Part shown: positions 51,762 through 61,618 of the stretch, piece by piece
How positions within the stretch are numbered: the first letter of the stretch is position 1
Layout: every line of letters begins with the position of its first letter
Source: JAYPAN01 sp049597955
GTDB lineage: Bacteria > Pseudomonadota > Alphaproteobacteria > RS24
Assembly (NCBI GenBank): GCA_049597955.1
Contig: JBMYND010000002.1
Location: 310,001 to 374,000 of the forward strand
Direction: 5' to 3'
Length of the DNA stretch: 64,000 bases
Notes under the pieces: generated by a model
Told to the model about the DNA's origin: nothing
The model's database searches: none
The model's input: only the letters and a program-made list of their open reading frames with translations
Program-made: the position numbers and the translations under genes

Positions 51762-53966
51762 CTATTGCATCAAATCGGGCAACCAGCGCTCATGCAGGTG
51801 GCGCAATTCCTCAATGGATATGTGAATTGTTTCCCCGATTGTCAAATCCGAACCGCCGGTTTGGCCAAGTGCGGCAATGGTGATTTTGGCGGCTTCGGCT
51901 TGCGCTTCAAAGCTTGCGACTTTATCAGGCGCAATGGCGACCAGATAGCGCGCCTGGTCTTCGCCAAACAGCATTTCCGGCCGGTCATCAAGATTGTCGA
52001 TTTGGCAGCCAATGGCGTTTTTCATGCACATTTCGGCAAGCGCCACGGCCAAGCCGCCATCGGACAGGTCATGGGCGGCGGCGACCAGCCGGTTATCAAT
52101 CGCCGCGCGCAAAAAATCACCATTGGCGCGTTCGGCCTGCAAATCAACCGGTGGCGGGGCAGTTTGCGTTGCGTCTGCAAGTATCATGCGCTGGTAAAGC
52201 GAGCATCCCAAATGACCCATTGTCTCGCCAATCAGATAAATGACGTGGCCGGTATCCACAAATCCATTGCCAACGGCTTTGTCCAAATCTTTTATCACAC
52301 CGACACCGCCAATGGCCGGCGTCGGCATAATGCCCGCGCCATTGGTTTCATTGTAGAGCGACACATTACCCGACACGACGGGAAAATCCAGTGCCTTGCA
52401 GGCCGCCCCCATGCCCTCCAAACAGCCGACAAATTGGCCCATAATTTCCGGCCGTTCGGGATTGCCGAAATTCAGACAATTGGTAATGGCCAAAGGCGTT
52501 GCGCCGGTAGCGGTAATATTGCGCCATGTCTCGGCAACCGCTTGCATGCCGCCGGCAACGGGGTCGGCCAAGCAATAACGCGGCGTGACATCAGTGCTGA
52601 TGGCCAGTGCTTTGCGGCTGCCATGCACGCGCACCAGCGCCGCATCACCGCCCGGCCCGGCAATTGTATCGCCCATCACCATGCTGTCATATTGTTCCCA
52701 AATCCACCGCCGCGAAGCAATTTCACTGCTGTTGATAAGCTGCTTCAGCGCCGCCTCAACCGGCACTTTATGGGTCATGGCCGACAAGGCCGGGGCAGGC
52801 GGGGTTTTAACATGCGGGCGGTCATATTCCGGCGCGCCATCGGCCAGCGGCTTAAGCGGCATATTGGCGATTTCGCGCCCCTCATGGCTGACTTGCATCC
52901 GGTTGGTGTCGGTCAATTCGCCAATCACCGCAAAATCCAGACCCCAGCGTTGGAAAATCTTTTCCGCTTCGGCTTCGCGGCCCGGTTTCAGCACCATCAG
53001 CATGCGCTCCTGGCTTTCCGACAAAAGCATTTCATAGCCGGTCATGTGGGTTTCGCGGCAAGGCACTTTATCAAGGTTCAGATGAATACCGACATTGCCC
53101 TTATCAGCCATTTCAACCGAAGATGAAGTCAGCCCGGCCGCGCCCATATCTTGAATGCCGATAATCGCATCGGAGGCCATTAATTCAAGACAGGCTTCCA
53201 GCAATAATTTTTCGGTAAACGGGTCGCCAACCTGCACAGTTGGGCGCTTTTCTTCTGAGGCGTCATCAAATTCCGCCGAGGCCATAGTCGCGCCGTGAAT
53301 CCCGTCGCGTCCGGTTTTCGAGCCGACATAAACCACCGGTGCGCCGACGCCGGTGGCGGCGGCGTAAAATATCTTATCGGTTCGCGCAAGGCCGACGCAC
53401 ATGGCATTGACCAAAATATTGCCATTATAGCTGGCATCGAAATTGACCTCGCCGCCGACTGTCGGCACGCCTATGCAATTGCCATAGCCGCCAATGCCGG
53501 CAACCACGCCGGAGACCAGATGACGGGTTTTCGGGTGCGACGGTTCACCAAACCGCAAAGCATTCAGATTGGCGATTGGGCGCGCGCCCATTGTAAAGAC
53601 ATCGCGCATAATGCCGCCAACACCGGTTGCCGCGCCCTGATAGGGTTCAATAAAAGATGGGTGATTATGGCTTTCCATTTTGAAAATCGCCGCATCGCCG
53701 TCACCAATATCAATAACACCGGCATTTTCGCCCGGCCCCTGAATCACTTGCGGGCCATCCACCGGCAATTTTTTCAGCCATTTGCGCGATGATTTATACG
53801 AGCAATGCTCCGACCACATGACCGAAAACACGCCCAGCTCGGTCATATTGGGCGCGCGGCCCATATGCTCAACAATCTCGGCATATTCTTCCGGCGTCAG
53901 CCCGTGCTCGGCGACAATCTCATCAGTGATTTCGGTTTCATTAATATGGCGGTTGTGCAGGGTCAT
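51762..53966 (-). CDS. purL: Phosphoribosylformylglycinamidine synthase, PurL subunit
   Basis: 734 residues, the small PurL type needing PurS and PurQ. Includes the N-terminal linker LTPEEYAEIVEHMGRAPN, WSEHCSYKSS, ATGVGGIMRDVF and the ATP-binding and catalytic segments MGAAGLTSSSVEMA and SDGGLAVALAE. Converts FGAR to FGAM with ATP. The ATG overlaps the purQ stop (ATGA). GGAG lies 8 nt upstream of it. Confidence 0.97.
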   Translation of the reverse strand: MTLHNRHINETEITDEIVAEHGLTPEEYAEIVEHMGRAPNMTELGVFSVMWSEHCSYKSSRKWLKKLPVDGPQVIQGPGENAGVIDIGDGDAAIFKMESHNHPSFIEPYQGAATGVGGIMRDVFTMGARPIANLNALRFGEPSHPKTRHLVSGVVAGIGGYGNCIGVPTVGGEVNFDASYNGNILVNAMCVGLARTDKIFYAAATGVGAPVVYVGSKTGRDGIHGATMASAEFDDASEEKRPTVQVGDPFTEKLLLEACLELMASDAIIGIQDMGAAGLTSSSVEMADKGNVGIHLNLDKVPCRETHMTGYEMLLSESQERMLMVLKPGREAEAEKIFQRWGLDFAVIGELTDTNRMQVSHEGREIANMPLKPLADGAPEYDRPHVKTPPAPALSAMTHKVPVEAALKQLINSSEIASRRWIWEQYDSMVMGDTIAGPGGDAALVRVHGSRKALAISTDVTPRYCLADPVAGGMQAVAETWRNITATGATPLAITNCLNFGNPERPEIMGQFVGCLEGMGAACKALDFPVVSGNVSLYNETNGAGIMPTPAIGGVGVIKDLDKAVGNGFVDTGHVIYLIGETMGHLGCSLYQRMILADATQTAPPPVDLQAERANGDFLRAAIDNRLVAAAHDLSDGGLAVALAEMCMKNAIGCQIDNLDDRPEMLFGEDQARYLVAIAPDKVASFEAQAEAAKITIAALGQTGGSDLTIGETIHISIEELRHLHERWLPDLMQ

Positions 53967-54631
53967 GACAATGTCTCCACAATGGCGGTGAATATGCGCT
54001 TGCCATCCTCGCCGCCAAGCGCCGCTTCGGCGCGGCGTTCGGGATGCGGCATCATGCCAAGCACATGACCATCGGGCGAACAAATACCGGCAATGTCGAG
54101 GCAGGCACCGTTTGGATTGTCATCGGGCGCATAGGTCATGGCAATGCAATCCTCATCTTGCAGTTTTTTCAACGTGTCATCATCGGCAAAATAATTGCCT
54201 TCATTATGCGCCACCGGAATAATGATTTCCTCGCCTTGCGCATAATGACCGGTAAAAGGCGTATCCGTGCGCTGCACAATCAGGCGGGTATTGCGGCAGA
54301 CAAAATTCAGGCCCTTATTGCGCATTAAAATACCGGGCAAGAGGCCACATTCGGTCAGCACTTGAAAGCCGTTGCAAATACCCAAAACCCGCGTGCCATT
54401 TTGCGCTTGCGCCACCACATCGCGCATAATCGGGCTATTGGCCGCCATTGAGCCGCAGCGCAGATAATCGCCATAGGAAAAACCGCCCGGCAAAACAATC
54501 AAATCGCAATCGGGCAGGCTGGCATCGCCATGCCATGCCATAAGCGGCGCGCGCCCCAATGCCGCCTCCAGACACACTGCAACATCGCGGTCGCAATTCG
54601 AACCGGGAAAGACAATCACCGCTGCCTGCAT
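53963..54631 (-). CDS. purQ: Phosphoribosylformylglycinamidine synthase, PurQ subunit
   Basis: 222 residues, class I glutamine amidotransferase. Nucleophile Cys in VLGICNGFQ, with the His and Glu of the triad near the C-terminal MMPHPERRAE. Opening VIVFPGSNCDRD is typical of PurQ. Supplies ammonia to PurL. It follows purS by 6 bases and overlaps purL by 4. Confidence 0.97.
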   Translation of the reverse strand: MQAAVIVFPGSNCDRDVAVCLEAALGRAPLMAWHGDASLPDCDLIVLPGGFSYGDYLRCGSMAANSPIMRDVVAQAQNGTRVLGICNGFQVLTECGLLPGILMRNKGLNFVCRNTRLIVQRTDTPFTGHYAQGEEIIIPVAHNEGNYFADDDTLKKLQDEDCIAMTYAPDDNPNGACLDIAGICSPDGHVLGMMPHPERRAEAALGGEDGKRIFTAIVETLS

Positions 54632-54637
54632 GTCGGG

Positions 54638-54886
54638 TTACTCCGCGCTGTCGAGTTGAATGTCGTAATTTTCAATGACTGTATTGGCCAGTAATTTCTC
54701 GCACATATCAGCCAATTGCGCGCGCGCCGTTTCAGCATTGGCGGCCTGCATGTCAATTTCAATCAGCTTGCCTTGGCGCACTTCATCAATGCCGTCAAAG
54801 CCAAGCTGGCCAAGCGCGTTTTCAATCGCCTTGCCTTGCGGGTCAAGAACACCGCTTTTCAATGTAATCTGAATGGTCGCTTTCAT
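54638..54886 (-). CDS. purS: Phosphoribosylformylglycinamidine synthase, PurS subunit
   Basis: 82 residues. Typical PurS: KSGVLDPQGKAIENALGQLGF, then DEVRQGKLIEIDM and a C-terminal LANTVIENYDI. Bridges PurL and PurQ in the three-subunit enzyme. Confidence 0.96.
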   Translation of the reverse strand: MKATIQITLKSGVLDPQGKAIENALGQLGFDGIDEVRQGKLIEIDMQAANAETARAQLADMCEKLLANTVIENYDIQLDSAE

Positions 54887-54932
54887 TCTGTCCTACTCCA
54901 AACCGGCGCGTCACGCGCCCTTGCGCATTTGC

Positions 54933-55697
54933 TTAACTGACCAGAACCGGCCCGGATGAGCCATCCGGCTTGCTGCCGGAAAAAATACCGAGCCGGCGCG
55001 CCACTTCCTGATAAGCATCAACCATGCCGCCCAAATCCTGCCGGAAGCGGTCTTTGTCGAGCTTTTCGAGGCTGTTGGCATCCCACAGGCGGCAACTGTC
55101 CGGGCTGATTTCATCGGCCAGCACAATGCGCGCTGTTTCGCCTTCCCAATAGCGGCCAAATTCCAGCTTGAAATCAACCAGCGTAATGCCGACAGCGGAA
55201 AAGCAACCGGTCATGAAATCATTTATCCGCATGGCATAGGCCATAATATCATCCATTTCCTGCGGCCCCGCCCAACCAAATACCGCAATATGGTCTTCGC
55301 CAATCAAAGGGTCGCCCAGACTGTCATCTTTATAGTAAAATTCAATCAGCGGACGCGGCAGGCGCGCCCCTTCTTCCAGCCCCAGCCTTTTGACCAAAGA
55401 GCCGGCGGCGATATTGCGCACCACCACTTCAAGCGGGATAATCTCAACTTCACGGATGAGCTGCTCGCGCATATTCAGCGCCCGCAAAAAATGCGTCGGC
55501 ACGCCAATTTGCTCAAGCCGGGTGAAAATATATTCCGAAATCCGGTTGTTCAGCACGCCCTTGCCTTCGATAATATCGTGCTTTTCGCCGTTAAAGGCGG
55601 TCGCGTCATCTTTGAAATGCTGCACCAGCGTGCCGGGTTCGGGGCCTTCATAAAGCACTTTGGCCTTGCCTTCATAAATGCGGCGGCGTTTTGACAT
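54933..55697 (-). CDS. purC: SAICAR synthetase
   Basis: 254 residues. Begins YEGKAKVLYEG, with further family segments IPLEVVVRNIAAGSL and LVDFKLEFGR. Couples aspartate to CAIR with ATP. First of the purC-purS-purQ-purL run. GAGGTTGTC precedes the ATG. Confidence 0.97.
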   Translation of the reverse strand: MSKRRRIYEGKAKVLYEGPEPGTLVQHFKDDATAFNGEKHDIIEGKGVLNNRISEYIFTRLEQIGVPTHFLRALNMREQLIREVEIIPLEVVVRNIAAGSLVKRLGLEEGARLPRPLIEFYYKDDSLGDPLIGEDHIAVFGWAGPQEMDDIMAYAMRINDFMTGCFSAVGITLVDFKLEFGRYWEGETARIVLADEISPDSCRLWDANSLEKLDKDRFRQDLGGMVDAYQEVARRLGIFSGSKPDGSSGPVLVS

Positions 55698-55815
55698 GAC
55701 AACCTCTTATTGCTGTCCGGCTGAAAAAGCGGTCGGGGTGCATGGCCATTGCGCGGCGGCCTGATAACCCGACATCAAAAGGAAATTAGACGATGCGGAT
55801 GAGTCGCGCAATCGC

Positions 55816-57108
55816 TCAAGCCTCACCAAATACGCGGGCGAAAATCGTATCCACATGTTTGAAGTGATAGCCAATGTCAAACAGGGCTTCCAATGCGCTG
55901 TCTTCCAGCGTCACGTCCGGGTCGGCCTTGAGCAGGTCAAGAAACTGCCCTTCGCCGCGCCAAACCGGCATGGCATTGCGCTGCACCAGCCGATAAGCAT
56001 CTTCGCGGCTGATACCGGCCTGGGTCAGGGCCAAAAGCACTCTTTGTGAATGCACCAGCCCGCCCAGCCGGTCGAGATTGGCCTGCATGCGGTCGGGATA
56101 GACCACCAGATTTTCCATCACGCCGGTCAGCCGCGCCAGTGCGAAATCCAATGTGATGGTTGCATCCGGCCCAATCATACGCTCAACGGAGGAATGGGAA
56201 ATATCGCGCTCATGCCACAGCGCGACATTTTCCATCGCCGGCAACGCCATGCCGCGCACCAGCCGTGCCAGACCGGTCAGATTTTCCGTCAGCACCGGAT
56301 TGCGCTTATGCGGCATGGCCGATGAGCCTTTCTGGCCTTCCGAGAAATACTCCTCAGCTTCCAGCACTTCAGTGCGCTGCAAATGCCGCACTTCCACCGC
56401 CAGACGCTCAATGGATGAGGCTATCACGCCAAGCGTGGCAAAAAACATGGCATGGCGGTCGCGCGGTATCACCTGCGTCGAGACCGGCTCGGCTTCCAGC
56501 CCCATTTGTTCGGCGACATGGGCCTCAACCGAGGGGTCAATATTGGCAAATGTGCCGACCGCGCCGGAAATGGCGCAAGTGGCGATTTCGGCCCGCGCCG
56601 CCTGCAAGCGGCTCTTATTGCGGTCAAATTCGGCATAGGCTTGCGCCAGTTTCAGCCCGAATGTGGTCGGCTCGGCATGGATGCCGTGGCTGCGCCCGAT
56701 ACAGGCGCTCATTTTATGCTCAATGGCGCGTTTTTTCAGCGCCGCCAGCAGCGCGTCCATATCGGCCAGCAAAATATCAGCGGCGCGCACCAATTGGACA
56801 TTCAGGCATGTATCCAGCACATCCGATGAGGTCATGCCCTGATGCACAAAGCGCGCTTCCGGCCCGACATGCTCGGCCAGGCTGGTCAGAAAGGCAATCA
56901 CATCATGTTTCACCTCGCGCTCAATCTCGTCAATGCGCGCCACATCAAAACCGCCGCGCGCGCGCACCGCTTCGGCAGCGTCTGCCGGCACAATACCGAG
57001 CTTGACCATCGCATCCATGGCGTGGGTTTCAATCTCCAACCAAATGGAAAACCGGCTTTCGGCTTCCCAAAGGGCAGTCATTTCGGGGCGGGCATATCTT
57101 GGAATCAT
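55816..57108 (-). CDS. purB: Adenylosuccinate lyase
   Basis: 430 residues. The fumarase/aspartase superfamily signature is GSSAMPHKRNP, with the catalytic Ser nearby; TSSDVLDTCLNVQLVR and GRSHGIHAEPTTFG are the other conserved regions. Cleaves SAICAR and adenylosuccinate. GAGGAG precedes the ATG by 9 nt. It precedes purC by 118 bases. Confidence 0.97.
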   Translation of the reverse strand: MIPRYARPEMTALWEAESRFSIWLEIETHAMDAMVKLGIVPADAAEAVRARGGFDVARIDEIEREVKHDVIAFLTSLAEHVGPEARFVHQGMTSSDVLDTCLNVQLVRAADILLADMDALLAALKKRAIEHKMSACIGRSHGIHAEPTTFGLKLAQAYAEFDRNKSRLQAARAEIATCAISGAVGTFANIDPSVEAHVAEQMGLEAEPVSTQVIPRDRHAMFFATLGVIASSIERLAVEVRHLQRTEVLEAEEYFSEGQKGSSAMPHKRNPVLTENLTGLARLVRGMALPAMENVALWHERDISHSSVERMIGPDATITLDFALARLTGVMENLVVYPDRMQANLDRLGGLVHSQRVLLALTQAGISREDAYRLVQRNAMPVWRGEGQFLDLLKADPDVTLEDSALEALFDIGYHFKHVDTIFARVFGEA

Positions 57109-57176
57109 GGCGAGAATCTCCTCTGCGCCACCCCATAGCAGATATGCGGCGCGGAGAAAAGCAGCGGCGGCAATTA

Positions 57177-57893
57177 TCAGTTCAGCAGGCCGTTATTTTT
57201 GAAACTGTATTCATCATTGCGACCAATCACCAAATGGTCAAACAGGGTCATGCCAAACTCGCGGCACAAATTGTCGAGCTTTTTGGTCATGTCAATATCG
57301 GCGCGCGAGGGTGACGGGTCGCCGCTTGGATGATTATGCACAATAATCAGCGCCGTTGTGTCCAATTCAAGGGCGCGCTTAATCACTTCACGCGGATAAA
57401 CCGGCGTATGGTCAACCGTGCCACGCCCCAGCACTTCATCAGCGATAATCTGGTTTTGCTTGTTCAAAAACAGCACATGAAATTCTTCGGTCTTTTTTTC
57501 CGCCAGCTTGGTGCGGCAATAGCGTATCAAGGCTTCCCAGCTTTGCAGGGCTTTATTGTGCATGATTTTTGATTGGCCGATGCGCAAAGCCGCGGCTTCG
57601 ACAATTTTGAATTCGGTGATGCAATGCTCACCTATGCCTTTGATTTTCCGCAATTGGGCGGGCGGGGCGGACAGCACGGCTGACAAATCACCAAATTGGT
57701 TTATCAGCCGATGGGCGGTTTCTTTTACATCGCGGCGCGGAACAGCGCGAAACAATACCAATTCCAGCAATTCATGATCGGCCAATGCGTCGGATGAGGC
57801 AGTGCGCAGCCGATTGCGCAAGCGTTGTCGATGACCGGCTCGTAAATTGGGCTCTTTGCTCTGTTCGGGCTTGCGGGTTGGTTTTTCTTTCAC
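57177..57893 (-). CDS. radC: RadC/JAB-domain protein (UPF0758)
   Basis: 238 residues. An N-terminal helix-hairpin-helix region (LRKIKGIGEHCITEF) precedes the MPN/JAB metalloprotease-like domain with HNHPSGDPSPSRAD. GTG start with GGAGG upstream. Despite the name, a direct repair role is not established for this family. Lies between purB and map, same strand. Confidence 0.9.
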   Translation of the reverse strand: MKEKPTRKPEQSKEPNLRAGHRQRLRNRLRTASSDALADHELLELVLFRAVPRRDVKETAHRLINQFGDLSAVLSAPPAQLRKIKGIGEHCITEFKIVEAAALRIGQSKIMHNKALQSWEALIRYCRTKLAEKKTEEFHVLFLNKQNQIIADEVLGRGTVDHTPVYPREVIKRALELDTTALIIVHNHPSGDPSPSRADIDMTKKLDNLCREFGMTLFDHLVIGRNDEYSFKNNGLLN

Positions 57894-57932
57894 CCATTCC
57901 TCCGGCCAATGGCGTTTTATTCTTCGTGCGTC

Positions 57933-58754
57933 CTAATGTTCGTAAGGCTTGTCATAGCCTGCCAATGATTTGGTGAAAATCTCCGCACCATTGGCGGTAA
58001 TACCGACTGAATGTTCAAATTGGGCTGACAATGTGCGGTCGCGCGTCACCGCCGTCCAGCCATCGCCGAGAATTTTCACCGCCGGTTTGCCCAGATTGAG
58101 CATTGGCTCAATGGTGAAAAACATGCCTTCGCGCAAAGTCAGCCCTTCGCCGCTTCGGCCATAATGCAAAATATTGGGCGTATCGTGAAACACCCGACCC
58201 AGCCCATGCCCGCAAAAATCGCGCACCACCGCCATGCGGTGTGTTTCGGCATAATCTTGAATGGCCGCGCCAATATCGCCCAGCGTCGCCCCGGGGCGCG
58301 CCACTTCAATACCGTGCATCATGGCCTCATAGGTCACATCCATCAGCCGCTTGGCTTTGACCGAAACCTCGCCCAGCTTATACATGCGCGAATGGTCGCC
58401 ATGCCAACCGGCATAAAACAAAGTGACATCAATATTCATAATGTCGCCCTCGCGCAGCAGACGTTCGCCGGGTATGCCGTGGCAGACAACATGATTGACC
58501 GAGGTGCAAATGGATTTGCGAAAGCCGCGATAATTGAGCGGGGCCGGGACAGCGCCCAAATCGCGGATGATTTCTTCCGCCTTGGCGTCAAGCGTTTCCG
58601 AGCTGACTCCGGGTTGCACAAATTCTTGCAGCAAATCCAGCGTATGGGCTGCCATGCGTCCGACCACGCGCATGCCTTCAAAATCCTCTTCTGTGTGGAT
58701 TTTTATCTGGCCTGTATTTTTGGTCGGCGCGCGGGCGGCCTCAACATAATTCAC
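57933..58754 (-). CDS. map: Methionine aminopeptidase, type I
   Basis: 273 residues. Pita-bread fold with metal ligands in NIDVTLFYAGWHGDHSRMY (Asp and Asp), HGLGRVFH (His), IEPMLNLG (Glu) and a final Glu in SAQFEHSVG; HGIPGER carries the substrate His. Removes the initiator Met. GTG start with AGGAG 6 nt upstream. Confidence 0.95.
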   Translation of the reverse strand: MNYVEAARAPTKNTGQIKIHTEEDFEGMRVVGRMAAHTLDLLQEFVQPGVSSETLDAKAEEIIRDLGAVPAPLNYRGFRKSICTSVNHVVCHGIPGERLLREGDIMNIDVTLFYAGWHGDHSRMYKLGEVSVKAKRLMDVTYEAMMHGIEVARPGATLGDIGAAIQDYAETHRMAVVRDFCGHGLGRVFHDTPNILHYGRSGEGLTLREGMFFTIEPMLNLGKPAVKILGDGWTAVTRDRTLSAQFEHSVGITANGAEIFTKSLAGYDKPYEH

Positions 58755-58778
58755 TTTTTTCTCCTGTTCGCATCATGG

Positions 58779-58809
58779 CCGGTTTGCCACCGGTTTGCCA
58801 CCGGTTTGG
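58779..58809. repeat. 11-bp tandem repeat upstream of map
   Basis: CCGGTTTGCCA twice, then CCGGTTTGG. In the leader of map on the minus strand, within the divergent region to the CinA-like gene. Confidence 0.9.
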
Positions 58810-58957
58810 CTGAACGAAACATGTCTTGTCCGTCTAGATATGGCGCGAAACCGGGTTTGGCGCAAGCGTGTTTTGACAGTTTGACCGGCCTGTCACAAAA
58901 CCGCTTGTTTTTCAGGCCGGTCGGCCCTATCTCGGACAGATATATCAGGAGCGGATA

Positions 58958-59752
58958 ATGGATGATGCAAGCGGCAAGGCCGAAACAGGACAGGGCAAGA
59001 CAGTGACCGCGGCCATGCTGATAATCGGCAATGAAGTTTTGTCAGGCCGCACACAGGATAAAAATCTCGCCTATATCGCCCAAAGGCTGGGCGAGATTGG
59101 CATTGACATGCGCGAAGTGCGTATTGTGCCGGACGAATTGGATGTGGTGGTCGCCGCCGTCAATGCCCTGCGCGCGGCGCATGATTATGTGTTCACCACG
59201 GGCGGCATCGGCCCGACCCATGACGACATTACCGCCGATTGCATTGCCGCGGCTTTTGGCGTGGCGCTCAATCATCACCCGCTGGCCATGCAACAATTAC
59301 AGGCGCATTATGACCGGCTGGAGGCCGATTTCAATGAAGCCCGCCAACGCATGGCGCGCATTCCCGATGGTGCGTCGCTGATTGACAATCCGGTCAGCAC
59401 CGCGCCGGGCTTTTGCCTTGAAAATGTGTATGTCATGGCCGGTGTGCCGAAAATCATGCAGGCAATGATGGAAAATGTGCTGCCAAGTTTGCGCGGCGGC
59501 GAGGCGTTGAGTTCGATTACCGTAACCTCCAATGTGCCGGAAGGCACGATTGCCGCTGAAATGGGGCGCTTGCAGGCGCAATATGATGAGGTGAATATCG
59601 GGCTATATCCGTTTTACGGGCCGGACGGGGCCGGTGTCAGCGTGGTCGCGCGCGGCCGCGACAGCGCGCAGCTCGCCATGATTGAGGGGCTTATCAAAGC
59701 GCATTTGGCCGAAATCGGCGCTGAACTTGTTGAACGTGTGCCGGCCAAATAA
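58958..59752 (+). CDS. CinA-like competence/damage-inducible protein, MoCF domain
   Basis: 264 residues. Molybdopterin-binding-type domain with IIGNEVLSGRTQDKN and TGGIGPTHDDITADC, as in the N-terminal half of CinA. It lacks the C-terminal nicotinamide-nucleotide amidase domain, so the molecular role is uncertain; ADP-ribose pyrophosphatase activity is known for related proteins. GGAG lies before the ATG. Confidence 0.85.
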   Translation: MDDASGKAETGQGKTVTAAMLIIGNEVLSGRTQDKNLAYIAQRLGEIGIDMREVRIVPDELDVVVAAVNALRAAHDYVFTTGGIGPTHDDITADCIAAAFGVALNHHPLAMQQLQAHYDRLEADFNEARQRMARIPDGASLIDNPVSTAPGFCLENVYVMAGVPKIMQAMMENVLPSLRGGEALSSITVTSNVPEGTIAAEMGRLQAQYDEVNIGLYPFYGPDGAGVSVVARGRDSAQLAMIEGLIKAHLAEIGAELVERVPAK

Positions 59753-59827
59753 GCCAATCTTACAAATAATTTAGTTTTCCGACCGCCCGCATCATGGCAA
59801 TGTAAGGCTAACCAAAGGGAGGTTCTT

Positions 59828-60073
59828 ATGAAAAAAATCGCTACAGCACTCGTCATTTCGGGCATGTTCGCCCTGCCGCAGGCCGCATTGGCGTTGGATT
59901 CAAGCTTTGAAGCCATGTCGCAACAAGGCAAGCACCAATTCTATGTCTGGTGCACCGGTAAAGATGATTACACAGCTTCGCAAAATGGCAAGGATGCCAA
60001 AGCAGCTCAAGCGGCGCTGGCTGCCAAAGCCGGTTCGCGTTGCTGGCCGGTCTGGCAGGGTCTTGATAACTAG
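59828..60073 (+). CDS. Small exported protein with two cysteines
   Basis: 81 residues. A signal peptide (KKIATALVISGMFALPQAALA) leaves a mature chain of about 59 residues with two Cys (in VWCTGKDD and GSRCWPVW), which could form one disulfide in the periplasm. The middle is Ala/Lys-rich (KDAKAAQAALAAKAG). AAGGGAGG precedes the ATG and a terminator follows, so it is probably a real, single-gene transcript. Family not recognised. Confidence 0.75.
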   Translation: MKKIATALVISGMFALPQAALALDSSFEAMSQQGKHQFYVWCTGKDDYTASQNGKDAKAAQAALAAKAGSRCWPVWQGLDN

Positions 60074-60130
60074 TCTCGATAATTGAGTCGGGTTTCTCGC
60101 GTAACTTGTCGGCGCTTTGCGTCAATCATT

Positions 60131-60158
60131 AACGGCGACCTTTCGGGTCGCCGTTTTT
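60131..60158 (+). terminator. Terminator of the small exported protein gene
   Basis: AACGGCGACC-tttcg-GGTCGCCGTT followed by TTTT. Confidence 0.92.
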
Positions 60159-60225
60159 CATTTTAGTCCTATATAAGCATGAAATCCTTGGGATTTTCTT
60201 GTTGTGAGATTATGGGTTGGATGAA

Positions 60226-61332
60226 ATGAAAATGACAATGACAATGACAATGCTGGGGTCGATACTTGTTTTGCTGGGCATTGGTTTTGGCCTGTCGGCC
60301 TGCACCGGGCTGGGCCGTCCGCTGGGCGGGGAGCGCCCCTATCATCATTTGGAAAATGGCTTTCGTAACCCGCCTGACAGCCCGCGCCGCAGCTCCGATT
60401 TAAGCGTGCGCCTGCCATTTTTCGGAAAAGCCGTCTGGCGCAGCCTGACCCAAAACAAAAGCAAATTTCCGCGCGACCACGCCGCCGACAAGCAAGAAGC
60501 GCGCGCCCAATTTGCCGCTTTGGGTGATGCTGATTTATTGGCCTGGATTGGCCATGCGACATTTCTGGTGCGCCTTGACGGGGTGACGGTGCTGACCGAC
60601 CCGGTATTTGGGCGGCGCGCCTCGCCGGTCAGCTTTGCCGGGCCGGAGCGTGTGCTGCCGCCGGGGCTGGATATTGAAGATTTGCCGCCGATTGATGTGG
60701 TGGTGATTAGCCATGCCCATTACGACCATCTCGACACTTGGACGCTTGACCGCCTGCCGCGGCGCGAGACGATTACCGCCATTGTGCCGCTGGGGCTGGG
60801 CAAATATTTCACCGCGCGCGGCTATGGCACGGTCTATGAGGTGGATTGGTATGATGATGTCACGCTGGACGGGCGCAGCGGCCCGTTCAAGCTGACCGCC
60901 TATCCGGCAGTGCATTGGGCCAATCGCTCACTGTTTGATGTCAACCGCACTTTATGGATGTCTTACGGGTTTTCCGCCAATGGGCGTTCGGTCTATCACA
61001 GTGGCGACACGGAAACCCATCCTTACATGTTCCGCGAAATTGGCGAACATATGGCGGCGCATCATAATGGCTGCGATATTGGCCTGATGAGCGCCGGTGC
61101 CTATAATCCGCGCCCGATGATGCAAGGCGCCCATGCCGACCCGGAAGGGGTGGCGCAAATTGGCCGCGATGTCGGCTGCAAGCGCATGGTGCCAATGCAT
61201 TGGGGGACATTTGTCTTGTCGCTGGAGCCGTTTTTGGAGCCGCCGCAGCGTTTTGAAAAAGCCGTTGGCAACCAGACCTTAAATATGCGGATTGGCGAAA
61301 GCATTGGCCTGTCGGCGCTGTTTGACGATTAA
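60226..61332 (+). CDS. MBL-fold metallo-hydrolase lipoprotein, NAPE-PLD-like
   Basis: About 368 residues. N-terminal lipoprotein signal with lipobox LSAC. The metallo-beta-lactamase motif is SHAHYDHLD, with the later His/Asp ligands in HSGDTETHP and PMHWGTF; this arrangement is closest to NAPE-PLD-type phosphodiesterases. ATG is chosen at 60226, but ATG codons repeat every 6 bases here (ATGACA units) and a TTG lies at 60217. Substrate unknown, perhaps a phospholipid. Confidence 0.85.
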   Translation: MKMTMTMTMLGSILVLLGIGFGLSACTGLGRPLGGERPYHHLENGFRNPPDSPRRSSDLSVRLPFFGKAVWRSLTQNKSKFPRDHAADKQEARAQFAALGDADLLAWIGHATFLVRLDGVTVLTDPVFGRRASPVSFAGPERVLPPGLDIEDLPPIDVVVISHAHYDHLDTWTLDRLPRRETITAIVPLGLGKYFTARGYGTVYEVDWYDDVTLDGRSGPFKLTAYPAVHWANRSLFDVNRTLWMSYGFSANGRSVYHSGDTETHPYMFREIGEHMAAHHNGCDIGLMSAGAYNPRPMMQGAHADPEGVAQIGRDVGCKRMVPMHWGTFVLSLEPFLEPPQRFEKAVGNQTLNMRIGESIGLSALFDD

Positions 61333-61491
61333 ATCCGGCGGCTTGGCGTTTCGGCTGTATCCCTCGCAATGGCCCTGCGCGGCAAGGGATATATGCCGCA
61401 AAGGATATGCGCGGCGGCATTAAATGAAGCGGCGAAACGGGCTTTTCCGCCGCCGCAAACATGCTATACAGACGCCTGCATCGCTTCCTCC

Positions 61492-61579
61492 GGCCTCATG
61501 GTGGAATTGGTAGACACAGCAGACTTAAAATCTGCGGCCTGAATAAGGCGTGACGGTTCGAGTCCGTCTGAGGCCACCA
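61492..61579 (+). tRNA. tRNA-Leu (anticodon UAA)
   Basis: 88 nt. Acceptor arms GGCCTCA and TGAGGCC, anticodon loop CTTAAAA giving UAA, long variable arm as in leucine tRNAs, T-loop GGTTCGAGTCC, encoded CCA end (61577-61579). Confidence 0.96.
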
Positions 61580-61618
61580 TTTTTGTTGGGTTTTGGGTTG
61601 GGGGCGCTGAAACTTTTA

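Noticed and set aside
51654..53126. Long open frame of 490 codons antisense to purL
   Set aside because: purL is unmistakable on the other strand; the antisense frame follows from codon bias and has no ribosome site or recognisable domain.
61492..61579. Integration site of a genomic island at tRNA-Leu
   Set aside because: No integrase and no repeat of the tRNA 3' end was found downstream within the window.
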